A DNA stretch of 64,000 nt, taken from positions 62,001 through 126,000 of the forward strand of contig JAGYIX010000003.1 in the NCBI GenBank assembly GCA_018402205.1. Direction: 5' to 3'. A model generated the notes under the pieces. The model did no database searches, had not been told where the DNA came from, and was given only the letters and a program-made list of their open reading frames with translations. The translations under genes and the position numbers were made by a program. This document shows positions 46,381 through 53,876 of the stretch, piece by piece. The stretch is from Flavobacteriaceae bacterium. Its GTDB lineage: Bacteria > Bacteroidota > Bacteroidia > Flavobacteriales > Flavobacteriaceae. The stretch's first letter is position 1; the number at the start of each line of letters is the position of its first letter.

Positions 46381-47802
46381 TTAGCAGTCAGATTGGTTCA
46401 CTTTTACAGCAAGTCCGCCTGTGGAGGTTTCTTTGTACTTGGCGTTCATATCCTTGGCGGTATCCCACATGGTAGCTATAATTTCGTCGAGGCTTACCCG
46501 AGTGTCTTCCTTTTGGGTTCCCAAGGCGAGTTCGGCTGCGTTTATGGCTTTAATGGCCCCCATAGAGTTTCGCTCTATGCAGGGTATCTGAACCAATCCA
46601 CCTATGGGGTCACAGGTGAGTCCGAGATGGTGTTCCATGGCAATTTCAGCTGCCGTAAGTACTTGGTGTACATCGCCGCCCATCATTTCGGCAAGTGCTG
46701 CGGCCGCCATAGCCGAAGACACTCCAATTTCGGCTTGGCATCCGCCCATTGCAGCAGAAATGGTAGCGTTCTTCTTGAATAAAGTTCCAATTTCAGCGGC
46801 CACACAGAGAAAGCGCCTAATGTGATCTGTACCGGCGCGGTGGTTTTCGATGACTAAGTAATAGAGTAGCACCGCCGGAACAACGCCCGCACTTCCGTTG
46901 GTGGGAGCGGTAACCACTCTTCCCATCGCCGCATTCTCTTCGTTTACAGCTATTGCGAAACAGCTCACCCATTTCAAGATCTCTCTGAAGTAGACCTTGG
47001 TTTTGCGTATTGAAGCTATCCATTCATCGGGGTTCGAATAGCGTGTCTCTTTTATGAGCGATTTATGCATATCAAAAGCGCGCCTTTTCACCTGAAGACG
47101 GCCAGGAAGGTATCCGCTGCTATGGCAGCCTTTATAGGCACAGTCACGCATAACCTGGTAGATAGCGTCTAATCTTTGGTGTACGTAGTTCTCTGAGTAG
47201 CGCTTCTTTTCGTTTTCCAAAACGATGTCTGAGATCTTTTTCTGCTGACTTATGCAATGATTGAGTAAGTCTTTGGCGCTTTGGCTCGGATAGGTATAAG
47301 CGTATTCAGGCTCAATTCGAGCAGAAACATCTTCTGCGCTACTGATGAATCCGCCCCCCAGAGAATAAAAGGTCTGACTGTACATGGGCTGCTCATCTAA
47401 GAAGACTGAAAAGGTCATGGCATTTGGATGATGGGGCAAGAATGTTTTGTGAAAAATGAGCTGTTCACTGGGATCGAATGAGATGGTCTTCTCACCAAAT
47501 AAGTTCAGCTGATGGGTAATGGAGACCCGCTCGACGGTAGACTCAATTTCTTCGGAGCTCACCGACTCGTAATCGAGTGCGCTTAACCCGCAGATAATAG
47601 CCTTGTCTGTGTAATGCCCTTTACCGGTTAAAGAGAGCGAACCGTAGAGTTCAATTTGGATCTGATTGATCGAATCTATTGGAATGTTTTTGGCTTGAAG
47701 GCGACGCCTCAGTTCAAGTGCGGCACGCCACGGCCCGAGCGTATGAGAACTCGACGGACCGACCCCAATACTGAGCATTTCAAAGATGCTAATTGCGCTC
47801 AT
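46381..47802 (-). CDS. sdaA: L-serine ammonia-lyase, iron-sulfur type
   Basis: Deaminates L-serine to pyruvate and ammonia with a catalytic 4Fe-4S cluster. The 473-residue single-chain form has the N-terminal beta domain ([21 protein letters not shown]) and the C-terminal alpha domain with [44 protein letters not shown] and [16 protein letters not shown], which supply the cluster cysteines. First gene of the sdaA-panB-RluA-pheT run, divergent from dnaK with a TATCTTTG promoter element 18 nt upstream. Confidence 0.96.
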   Translation of the reverse strand: MSAISIFEMLSIGVGPSSSHTLGPWRAALELRRRLQAKNIPIDSINQIQIELYGSLSLTGKGHYTDKAIICGLSALDYESVSSEEIESTVERVSITHQLNLFGEKTISFDPSEQLIFHKTFLPHHPNAMTFSVFLDEQPMYSQTFYSLGGGFISSAEDVSARIEPEYAYTYPSQSAKDLLNHCISQQKKISDIVLENEKKRYSENYVHQRLDAIYQVMRDCAYKGCHSSGYLPGRLQVKRRAFDMHKSLIKETRYSNPDEWIASIRKTKVYFREILKWVSCFAIAVNEENAAMGRVVTAPTNGSAGVVPAVLLYYLVIENHRAGTDHIRRFLCVAAEIGTLFKKNATISAAMGGCQAEIGVSSAMAAAALAEMMGGDVHQVLTAAEIAMEHHLGLTCDPIGGLVQIPCIERNSMGAIKAINAAELALGTQKEDTRVSLDEIIATMWDTAKDMNAKYKETSTGGLAVKVNQSDC

Positions 47803-47819
47803 TTATACCTTGTTTACAT

Positions 47820-47827
47820 CAAAGATA
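47820..47827 (-). promoter_or_regulatory. putative -7 element of sdaA
   Basis: TATCTTTG on the minus strand, ending 17 nt before the sdaA ATG. The palindrome at 47840-47852 lies 12 bp further upstream, within its promoter spacer. Confidence 0.45.
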
Positions 47828-47839
47828 TCTTAAAAAATA

Positions 47840-47852
47840 TGACAGCTTGTCA
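47840..47852. promoter_or_regulatory. palindrome between sdaA and dnaK
   Basis: TGACA-GCT-TGTCA is a perfect 5-bp inverted repeat with a 3-nt centre. It lies about 58 nt upstream of the dnaK ATG and inside the sdaA promoter spacer on the other strand. It may be a heat-shock operator for dnaK or a control site for sdaA; the sequence cannot decide. Confidence 0.4.
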
Positions 47853-47909
47853 GGATTGTTACTGTGGCATAATGATTGACTTAATGGGGTAAAAAGAAAT
47901 CTTTCAGTT

Positions 47910-49820
47910 ATGAGCAAAATCATAGGTATTGACTTAGGAACCACAAACTCTTGTGTTTCGGTTATGGAAGGAAACGATCCCGTTGTGATCCCTAACGCCG
48001 AAGGAAAGAGAACCACCCCCTCAATGATCGCTTTTGTTGATGGAGGAGAAATCAAAGTAGGAGATCCTGCAAAGAGACAGGCAGTTACCAATCCACATAA
48101 AACGATTTACTCTATAAAGCGTTTCATGGGAAATAAATTCTCTGATTCTACTAAAGAAGTTGGGCGTGTGCCGTACGAAGTAGTAAAAGGAGACAATGAT
48201 ACCCCAAGGGTAAAAATTGACGACAGATTATACACCCCTCAAGAGCTCTCGGCTATGATTCTTCAGAAAATGAAGAAAACAGCTGAGGACTATTTAGGCC
48301 AACCGGTCACGCGTGCGGTGATTACTGTTCCTGCCTATTTTAACGATGCCCAAAGACAAGCCACCAAAGAAGCAGGAGAGATCGCGGGTTTGACGGTAGA
48401 GCGTATTATTAATGAGCCTACAGCGGCTTCGTTAGCCTACGGATTAGACAAAAAAAGTATCGATCAAAAGATTGTAGTATTTGACTTTGGAGGAGGTACA
48501 CATGATGTATCGATTTTGGAGTTGGGAGATGGCGTATTTGAGGTACTCGCTACTGACGGAGATACCCACTTGGGCGGAGACGATGTTGATCAAAAGGTAA
48601 TTGATTGGTTAGCCGAAGAGTTTAAATCAGAGGAGGCAATTGATCTTCGTGAAGACGCTATGGCACTTCAACGATTGAGAGAAGCTGCAGAAAAGGCTAA
48701 GATTGAGCTTTCATCTTCGAATCAAACTGAAATTAATTTGCCTTATGTTACAGCTACAGCAACAGGCCCAAAGCACTTAGTTCGAACCCTGTCTAAAGCA
48801 AAGTTTGAACAATTGATAGCAGATCTCGTTGAGCGCACTATAAAGCCCTGCGAAGCCGCTTTAAAGGCTGCAGGATTGTCAAAGAGCGATATCGATGAGA
48901 TTATATTAGTGGGTGGTTCAACACGAATTCCTGCGGTACAAGCAGCTGTTGAGAAGTTTTTTGGCAAAGCGCCTTCAAAGGGGGTTAACCCTGATGAAGT
49001 AGTAGCTGTTGGAGCAGCTATTCAAGGAGGAGTTTTGTCTGGTGATGTAAAAGATGTATTACTTCTAGATGTTACTCCGCTTTCGTTAGGTATTGAAACC
49101 ATGGGAGGGGTGGCTACAAAACTCATTGAGTCAAACACCACTATTCCTACCAAGAAATCACAAGTGTTTTCAACCGCGGCAGATAATCAGCCTTCAGTTG
49201 AAATTCACGTGATTCAGGGAGAACGCCCAATGGCCGCCGACAATAAGACGATCGGACGCTTTCACCTAGACGGTATTCCAACAGCCCCTAGGGGTACTCC
49301 TCAAATCGAGGTAACCTTTGATATCGACGCCAACGGAATTATTAAAGTGTCTGCGACCGATAAGGCTACTGGAAAGTCTCAAGATATTCGTATCGAAGCT
49401 TCTTCAGGGTTAACGCAAGAAGAGATTGAGCGCATGAAGGCCGAGGCCGAGGCAAACGCCGAAGTAGATAAACAGGCCAAAGAGAACGCTGAAACCTTGA
49501 ATCAGGCGGATCAGATGATTTTCCAAACCGAAAAGCAGCTGGCAGAATTTGGAGAAAAACTCTCTGAGGAAAAAAAGAAGCCAATCACTGAAGGATTAGA
49601 TGTACTGAAAAAGGCTTATGAAACTAAAGAAGTAGCTGCTATTAAGCCTGCTTTAGACGCCATTAATGAGGCATGGAAAAATGCCTCTGAAGAGATGTAC
49701 AAGGCACAGGCCGAATCAGGTGAACCAAATGCAGCTGATGACTCTTCTGAAGGTTCAGCTAGCTCAACCAGCAGCGGATCTGACAACGTCGAAGACGTTG
49801 ATTTTGAAGAGGTGAAATAG
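47910..49820 (+). CDS. dnaK: Chaperone protein DnaK (Hsp70)
   Basis: ATP-driven folding chaperone. The 636-residue protein has the ATPase domain with [11 protein letters not shown] (5-15), [35 protein letters not shown] and [10 protein letters not shown], the substrate domain with [17 protein letters not shown], and a C-terminal helical lid ending in an acidic, serine-rich tail with [11 protein letters not shown]. No grpE or dnaJ adjoin it. A strong terminator follows 20 nt after the stop. Confidence 0.99.
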   Translation: MSKIIGIDLGTTNSCVSVMEGNDPVVIPNAEGKRTTPSMIAFVDGGEIKVGDPAKRQAVTNPHKTIYSIKRFMGNKFSDSTKEVGRVPYEVVKGDNDTPRVKIDDRLYTPQELSAMILQKMKKTAEDYLGQPVTRAVITVPAYFNDAQRQATKEAGEIAGLTVERIINEPTAASLAYGLDKKSIDQKIVVFDFGGGTHDVSILELGDGVFEVLATDGDTHLGGDDVDQKVIDWLAEEFKSEEAIDLREDAMALQRLREAAEKAKIELSSSNQTEINLPYVTATATGPKHLVRTLSKAKFEQLIADLVERTIKPCEAALKAAGLSKSDIDEIILVGGSTRIPAVQAAVEKFFGKAPSKGVNPDEVVAVGAAIQGGVLSGDVKDVLLLDVTPLSLGIETMGGVATKLIESNTTIPTKKSQVFSTAADNQPSVEIHVIQGERPMAADNKTIGRFHLDGIPTAPRGTPQIEVTFDIDANGIIKVSATDKATGKSQDIRIEASSGLTQEEIERMKAEAEANAEVDKQAKENAETLNQADQMIFQTEKQLAEFGEKLSEEKKKPITEGLDVLKKAYETKEVAAIKPALDAINEAWKNASEEMYKAQAESGEPNAADDSSEGSASSTSSGSDNVEDVDFEEVK

Positions 49821-49840
49821 AGTAGATGCTCTTCCTTATT

Positions 49841-49873
49841 AAAATGCCACGCTTTTTTGCGTGGCATTTTTTA
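49841..49873 (+). terminator. terminator after dnaK
   Basis: AAAATGCCACGC (49841-49852) pairs with GCGTGGCATTTT (49859-49870) over 12 bp and is followed by further T residues. It separates dnaK from the tRNA-Ser gene. Confidence 0.9.
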
Positions 49874-49911
49874 TTATATCAGCAAATCCAATTATATTTG
49901 CCCCCTCGAAA

Positions 49912-49996
49912 GGAGAGATGGCAGAGTGGTCGAATGCGGCGGTCTTGAAAACCGTTGAGGGTCACACCTCCGGGGGTTCGAATCCCTCTCTCTCCG
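49912..49996 (+). tRNA. tRNA-Ser (anticodon TGA)
   Basis: An 85-nt class II tRNA. The acceptor stem GGAGAGA (49912-49918) pairs with TCTCTCC (49989-49995), with discriminator base G49996. The D arm begins GGCAGAGTGGTCGAATG, the anticodon loop is CTTGAAA with anticodon TGA (serine UCA codons), a long variable arm GAGGGTCACACCTC follows, and the T arm has GGTTCGAATCC. The terminal CCA is not encoded. It lies 39 nt after the dnaK terminator. Confidence 0.97.
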
Positions 49997-50124
49997 CAAC
50001 ACCAAAAAGCCCTCACACGAAAGTGTGAGGGCTTTTTACTTTAAAGCCACACGAGCTCGCTCGGTGGGGCGTCAAAGTAAAAAGTACTCGGCTGCAGGTA
50101 TGCAGCGGGGCTTTTTGGTGTTGC
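49996..50124. repeat. nested inverted-repeat element behind tRNA-Ser
   Basis: Outer arms GCAACACCAAAAAGCCC (49996-50012) and GGGCTTTTTGGTGTTGC (50108-50124) are perfect 17-bp inverted repeats. Inside lie three further hairpins: the terminator stem (50004-50037), TTTTTACTTT/AAAGTAAAAA (50033-50042 with 50074-50083), and GCTGCA/TGCAGC (50091-50106). The 5' outer arm can pair either with the terminator partner or with the distant arm, so the folds compete. The first base is the tRNA discriminator. No coding sequence is present. Confidence 0.75.
50004..50037 (+). terminator. terminator after tRNA-Ser
   Basis: AAAAAGCCCTCACAC (50004-50018), a GAAA tetraloop and GTGTGAGGGCTTTTT (50023-50037) form a 15-bp hairpin ending in T residues, 7 nt after the tRNA. 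Intrinsic terminator for the tRNA transcript. Confidence 0.9.
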
Positions 50125-50139
50125 AGGATCCCCCCTTGC

Positions 50140-50166
50140 GGATCACGCGCGATTAGCGCGTAATCC
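50140..50166. repeat. GC-rich hairpin behind the tRNA-Ser repeat
   Basis: GGAT-C-ACGCGC (50140-50150) and GCGCGT-A-ATCC (50156-50166) form an inverted repeat with a GATTA loop and one internal mismatch, 15 nt after the outer arm of the larger element. It lacks a T run, so it is not an obvious terminator. Confidence 0.6.
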
Positions 50167-50360
50167 CTATTGCCCGTTGATCCCCTCAATCATTTAGAAT
50201 GGCACCCCTGTAATCTAAACATTATAGATATTTATTATGTAACTTGTGTTACACATAACATATCCTTATGATAAGATCAAATCATACGATCCGAAAACCC
50301 GTTTAACCCTAATGTGCTGCGGTAAATTTGTGGTATAAATAAATCTAAAACTTACATATT
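50167..50360 (+). promoter_or_regulatory. peroxiredoxin upstream region with two palindromes and a promoter
   Basis: No reading frame is visible. GTAAC-TTGT-GTTAC (50239-50252) overlaps TGTGT-T-ACACA (50245-50255), and CTTAT-G-ATAAG lies at 50265-50275. TAAATTTG (50323-50330) is an exact TAnnTTTG element 30 nt before the peroxiredoxin ATG, so the palindromes sit upstream of the promoter where an activator or redox regulator could bind. No regulator is assigned. Confidence 0.45.
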
Positions 50361-51011
50361 ATGGAACAACAAGAATTGTATACTATGCCCCTAATTGGAG
50401 ATAAGGCTCCAGATTTTGAAGCTTTGACCACAACTGGCAAAATGAAATTTTCAGACTATGCACCAGGCAAATGGAAAGTTCTCTTTTCGCATCCAGCAGA
50501 CTTTACTCCTGTATGTACAACCGAGATGAGCGGCTTTGCAGAGAATCAATCCGTTTTCGACTCCCTAAACACTGCACTAGTGGGTCTTTCAATCGACTCG
50601 ATTCATTCTCATTTGGCCTGGGTTAATAACGTCAGAGAAAAGACGGGTGTTTATTTTCAGTTTCCCATTATTGCTGACATAGACATGAAGGTATCTAAGT
50701 TATACGGTATGCTTCAGCCTAACGAAAGCGAAACCGCAGCAGTAAGAGCCGTATTCTTCATCGATCCGGATCACAAGATCCGTCTAATCATGTACTACCC
50801 GCTTAATGTCGGACGTAACATGGACGAAATAATCCGTTCATTAAAAGCCCTTCAGTTCAGCGATAAAAACAAGGTGTCTATGCCTTTAAACTGGCAGCCA
50901 GGCGATAAGGTTATTCTATCTCCACCAAAGACGTTGGTCGAAATGGACGCACGCATCGCCGATAACAGCATCGAAAAGATTGACTTTTATCTAGCCAAGA
51001 AGCAGCTGTAA
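50361..51011 (+). CDS. 1-Cys peroxiredoxin (Prx6 class)
   Basis: Reduces hydrogen peroxide and organic hydroperoxides. The 216-residue protein has the thioredoxin-like fold start LIGDKAPDFEALTTTG and the peroxidatic Cys52 in PADFTPVCTTE. I count no other cysteine, so it lacks the resolving cysteine of 2-Cys enzymes and must be recycled by an outside thiol. The long C-terminal part with MPLNWQPGDKVILSPPKT is typical of the Prx6 group. It has its own promoter and ends at a bidirectional terminator. Confidence 0.92.
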   Translation: MEQQELYTMPLIGDKAPDFEALTTTGKMKFSDYAPGKWKVLFSHPADFTPVCTTEMSGFAENQSVFDSLNTALVGLSIDSIHSHLAWVNNVREKTGVYFQFPIIADIDMKVSKLYGMLQPNESETAAVRAVFFIDPDHKIRLIMYYPLNVGRNMDEIIRSLKALQFSDKNKVSMPLNWQPGDKVILSPPKTLVEMDARIADNSIEKIDFYLAKKQL

Positions 51012-51023
51012 GCGCAGCATTAC

Positions 51024-51057
51024 AAAAAAAAGGCGCCCTATTGAGGGCGCCTTTTTT
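51024..51057. terminator. bidirectional terminator
   Basis: AAAAAAAGGCGCCCT (about 51025-51039) and AGGGCGCCTTTTTT (51044-51057) form a hairpin with an ATTG loop, with A and T runs on both sides. It lies between the convergent peroxiredoxin and TIM-barrel lipoprotein genes and can serve both strands. Confidence 0.9.
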
Positions 51058-51074
51058 ATTTCAAATAGCATTAC

Positions 51075-51956
51075 CTAATCCTCGTCTTTGCTAAACGTTT
51101 TTACAATATCTCTTAACCCTTGGTACGACAAGACGATCGCATCCATGGGGTCTAAATCACCTGTAAAATCTTGTTCGGCAACAAAGAATTCGAGTCCGGC
51201 GGTTTTCTGGTGTTTGAATATCGAGGCAAAGTCTATTGTGCCCTTACCGACAGGAGCCATGTTTCGTTCGCTATCCATGTCTTTCACGTGAAAGGCCTTT
51301 ATCCTATTAGGATGACGCTTTATAAATGCCTCAATGTCAGCCTCTGCATAAGTGGCCCAGAACAGATCGAGTTGAAAATTCACATAGCGAGGGTCGGTGT
51401 TTTCAAGGATATAATCCGCAAGCACAATACCCTCTTCACTGGGCTTAAATTCGAAATCATGATTGTGGTACAGTAAATCGACTCCGGCATTTTTTGCTTT
51501 TTTTCCGACCGTATTTAAGAACGCAACAAGCTCTTCAGGACTTCCTTTCATACCCATGCTTCTTGTTTCAAAGTCATAAGTGAACATGCCCATGGGAGGT
51601 ACGGGTATAACCACAAAGTCAAAGCCAGCGGCCACGGCATCGGCAATCTCTTTATCGGCATTTTCGTAGGTCATTGAACCGTGATGAGAACTCATAGGCT
51701 CTAGGTCAATGTCGTCCATAAACTGCTTGAATTCTGAAGGAATCATGCCGTAATACGTACCATTTTCATAGCCCGCAGATTCAATGTAATCGTATCCGAT
51801 AGATGCTACACGCTCAAGTTTCTCCTTAGGGTTGTCTTTCATTTGATCTCTAATGGTGTAAAGCATTAACCCAACTTCATCATCAAAATCTTCTTGGGTT
51901 TGTTGGGCACAGCTTACAAGCGACAAGAATATTCCTAAGGCATAGAGTGATTTCAT
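51075..51956 (-). CDS. Lipoprotein sugar phosphate isomerase/epimerase-like TIM barrel
   Basis: A 293-residue xylose isomerase-like TIM barrel (AP endonuclease family 2 fold). It has a lipoprotein signal ending LVSCAQQ (lipidated Cys16), then VGLMLYTIRDQM, GYDYIESAGYENG, FDFVVIPVPPM, LLYHNHDFEFKP and KAFHVKDMDS. The conserved Glu and His residues bind a metal ion in relatives. Lipidation places it outside the cytoplasm, so the substrate is probably an extracellular sugar or keto-sugar; this is inference. ATG 51956 is chosen because the signal peptide begins there. Related lipoproteins are common in Bacteroidota. Confidence 0.85.
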   Translation of the reverse strand: MKSLYALGIFLSLVSCAQQTQEDFDDEVGLMLYTIRDQMKDNPKEKLERVASIGYDYIESAGYENGTYYGMIPSEFKQFMDDIDLEPMSSHHGSMTYENADKEIADAVAAGFDFVVIPVPPMGMFTYDFETRSMGMKGSPEELVAFLNTVGKKAKNAGVDLLYHNHDFEFKPSEEGIVLADYILENTDPRYVNFQLDLFWATYAEADIEAFIKRHPNRIKAFHVKDMDSERNMAPVGKGTIDFASIFKHQKTAGLEFFVAEQDFTGDLDPMDAIVLSYQGLRDIVKTFSKDED

Positions 51957-51992
51957 AGAATTTGATTTTTTATAAATATAGCTAAATGCAGG

Positions 51993-52000
51993 TATCTTTG
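51993..52000 (+). promoter_or_regulatory. putative -7 element of the TSUP gene
   Basis: TATCTTTG, exact TAnnTTTG, ends 4 nt before the ATG at 52005, the same spacing as at ribD. Suggests a leaderless transcript. Confidence 0.45.
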
Positions 52001-52004
52001 CGCC

Positions 52005-52758
52005 ATGAGTGAAGAGGTACAATGGATACTTATTACGGTAGTCGGATTTATTGCGGGCTTTGTAAACACTCTTGCGGGAGGGGGATCTATTATAACCCTT
52101 CCGGCCATGATTTTGGTAGGTCTTGACCCCACAGTTGCTAATGCAACAAATCGATTAGGTATTCGTGCTCTCTGCAGTATCGGCTGCTGCCGGATTCAAA
52201 AGTAAAAAGGTGAGTGTGATGCCTTTTAGCTTGTATGTAGGTATTGCAGCTACTATTGGAGCCATATTTGGCGCTATGATCGCCGTAGAATTTGATAAAA
52301 AACTCTTTAATCGGGTATTGGCAATAATAATGATTGTGATCGTAGTGCTTATGGTACTGCAACCTCGAATGAAGAGGGTAATGGATCAGGAGTACTTAAC
52401 AGGTAAACCATTATGGATCACCTTGATTGTTTTTCTGATACTTGGCGTTTACGGCGGATTTATCAACGCCGGAATGGGCCTGCTTATGATCTTGTGGTTA
52501 AACATCTTTAACGGGATGAACCTCATTCGCACAAACGCCACTAAGGTTCTCGTAACCGCTATTTATACCTCAGCCGCATTGGTTGTATTTATCTGGAACG
52601 ATCTCATTGATTGGTTCATAGGCCTGCTTTTGGCCTTTGGTAATATGGTGGGCGGTTGGATTGCTGCCCGACTTTCTGTCAAGAAGGGAGAAGGATTTAT
52701 TCGCTCAGCACTCGTAGTAATGGTGGTGCTTATGGCTATCCGACTCTGGTTCTTTTAG
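52005..52758 (+). pseudogene. TSUP (TauE/SafE) family permease, one-base frameshift
   Basis: The first 53 or so codons from ATG 52005 read MSEEVQWILITVVGFIAGFVNTLAGGGSIITLPAMILVG...TNRLGI, a clear TSUP start. In that frame the next residues, RALCSIGCCRIQK, are un-TSUP-like and stop at 52203. The frame one base later reads VLSAVSAAAGFKSKK and runs with several membrane segments to 52758. Dropping one base at about 52164 joins the two as a 250-residue protein with a normal length and eight or so membrane segments. Family members export sulfite, sulfonates or other anions. Either a real inactivating indel or a sequence error. Its stop overlaps the convergent ribBA stop. Confidence 0.88.
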
Positions 52759-53873
52759 TACGACTGAACTCCTTCAATATGCAATCCGTATCCGCTTAAC
52801 CCAACCCTGTGAATGGGAGAAGAATTAGAGAGCAAGCGGAGTGAAATCAGGTTTAAATCGTGCAGAATTTGCGCCCCTATTCCGAAGTCTTTTTCATCCA
52901 TATTTCTTGTCTGCGATTTTTGGGGTAGATCTACATCAATGAGCTCGGTCAACTGATCTAAAAATTCTGCTGCATTAGGATTTTTGTTAATGAGCAGTAA
53001 AGCAACTTTGTCGACTTGTTGAGCCTGTTTGAATACTCGATCTAGCGTGTGATCTAACGTTCCCTTTAAAAACTGAAATAAAGCTGCACCACTATGATAG
53101 GGTTGTATGCGGGTGAGCACAGTTTCGCCTCTTTTCCAGACACCTTTGGTTAATACAATATGCACTTGATCGTTGGTCGTTTGACGATAAGCCGTTAAGG
53201 TAAATCGGCCATAGGCTGTTTCTATTTCTTTACTAAACTGTTTTTCAATTAAACTGTCATGCATCATGCGGTAAGCCACTAAATGCTCAATACTTATCAT
53301 TTTAAGGTCAAATTGGTCTCTGACCTTTATCAGATCATCAAACCTAGCCATGCTACCATCTTCATTCATAATCTCAACAATCACTCCAGCTGCAGATAGG
53401 CCGGCAAGTTTTGCCATGTCAATAGCCGCTTCGGTGTGACCTGTTCGCCTTAAAACCCCGCCTTCTTTTGCAATTAGTGGAAAAATATGGCCTGGCCTAG
53501 TAAGATTTTCTGGTTTAGTTTCAAGTTGGGTAAGTGCCTTAATTGTTTTTGCACGATCACTGGCTGAAATTCCAGTGGTTACCCCATTACCCTTTAAATC
53601 GACAGAAACCGTAAATGCGGTTTTAAGCGGGTCGGTATTGTCATCAACCATTTTAGTTAGCGCTAGCGCTTCGCATCTAGAAGTCGTAAGCGGTGCGCAA
53701 ATGAGTCCTCTTCCGTGCTTGGACATGAAATTAATAGCCTCTGGAGTAACCCTTTCGGCAGCCATCACAAAGTCGCCTTCATTCTCTCTGTTTTCGTCAT
53801 CAACAACGATGATGATTTCCCCATTTTTTATGGCCTCAATCGCCTCACTTATAGTGTTTAGTGCTGAACTCAT
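52755..53873 (-). CDS. ribBA: RibBA: DHBP synthase with a degenerate GTP cyclohydrolase II domain
   Basis: The 372-residue protein has an intact 3,4-dihydroxy-2-butanone-4-phosphate synthase half (1-205): VVDDENRENEGDFVMAAE, RPGHIFPLIA and GHTEAAIDMAKLAG. This supplies the four-carbon unit of riboflavin. The C-terminal half (208-372) keeps the cyclohydrolase II fold, for example KDFGIGAQILHDL, but has no CxxCxC-type zinc cysteines and VLTRIQPYHSGAALFQFL replaces the H-SECLTGDVFGSLRCDC region. GTP cyclohydrolase activity is therefore unlikely here. Last gene of ftsK-lolA-lptF-ribBA, 3 nt after lptF. RibD is 41 kb away. Confidence 0.92.
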   Translation of the reverse strand: MSSALNTISEAIEAIKNGEIIIVVDDENRENEGDFVMAAERVTPEAINFMSKHGRGLICAPLTTSRCEALALTKMVDDNTDPLKTAFTVSVDLKGNGVTTGISASDRAKTIKALTQLETKPENLTRPGHIFPLIAKEGGVLRRTGHTEAAIDMAKLAGLSAAGVIVEIMNEDGSMARFDDLIKVRDQFDLKMISIEHLVAYRMMHDSLIEKQFSKEIETAYGRFTLTAYRQTTNDQVHIVLTKGVWKRGETVLTRIQPYHSGAALFQFLKGTLDHTLDRVFKQAQQVDKVALLLINKNPNAAEFLDQLTELIDVDLPQKSQTRNMDEKDFGIGAQILHDLNLISLRLLSNSSPIHRVGLSGYGLHIEGVQSY

Positions 53874-53876
53874 TGT

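Noticed and set aside
46345-46782. 145-codon plus-strand frame inside sdaA
   Set aside because: Entirely antisense to the well-recognised C-terminal part of sdaA; no protein motif.
52005-52758. Programmed frameshifting in the TSUP gene
   Set aside because: No slippery heptamer or downstream pseudoknot is evident at 52155-52170, so an indel or sequence error is the simpler view.
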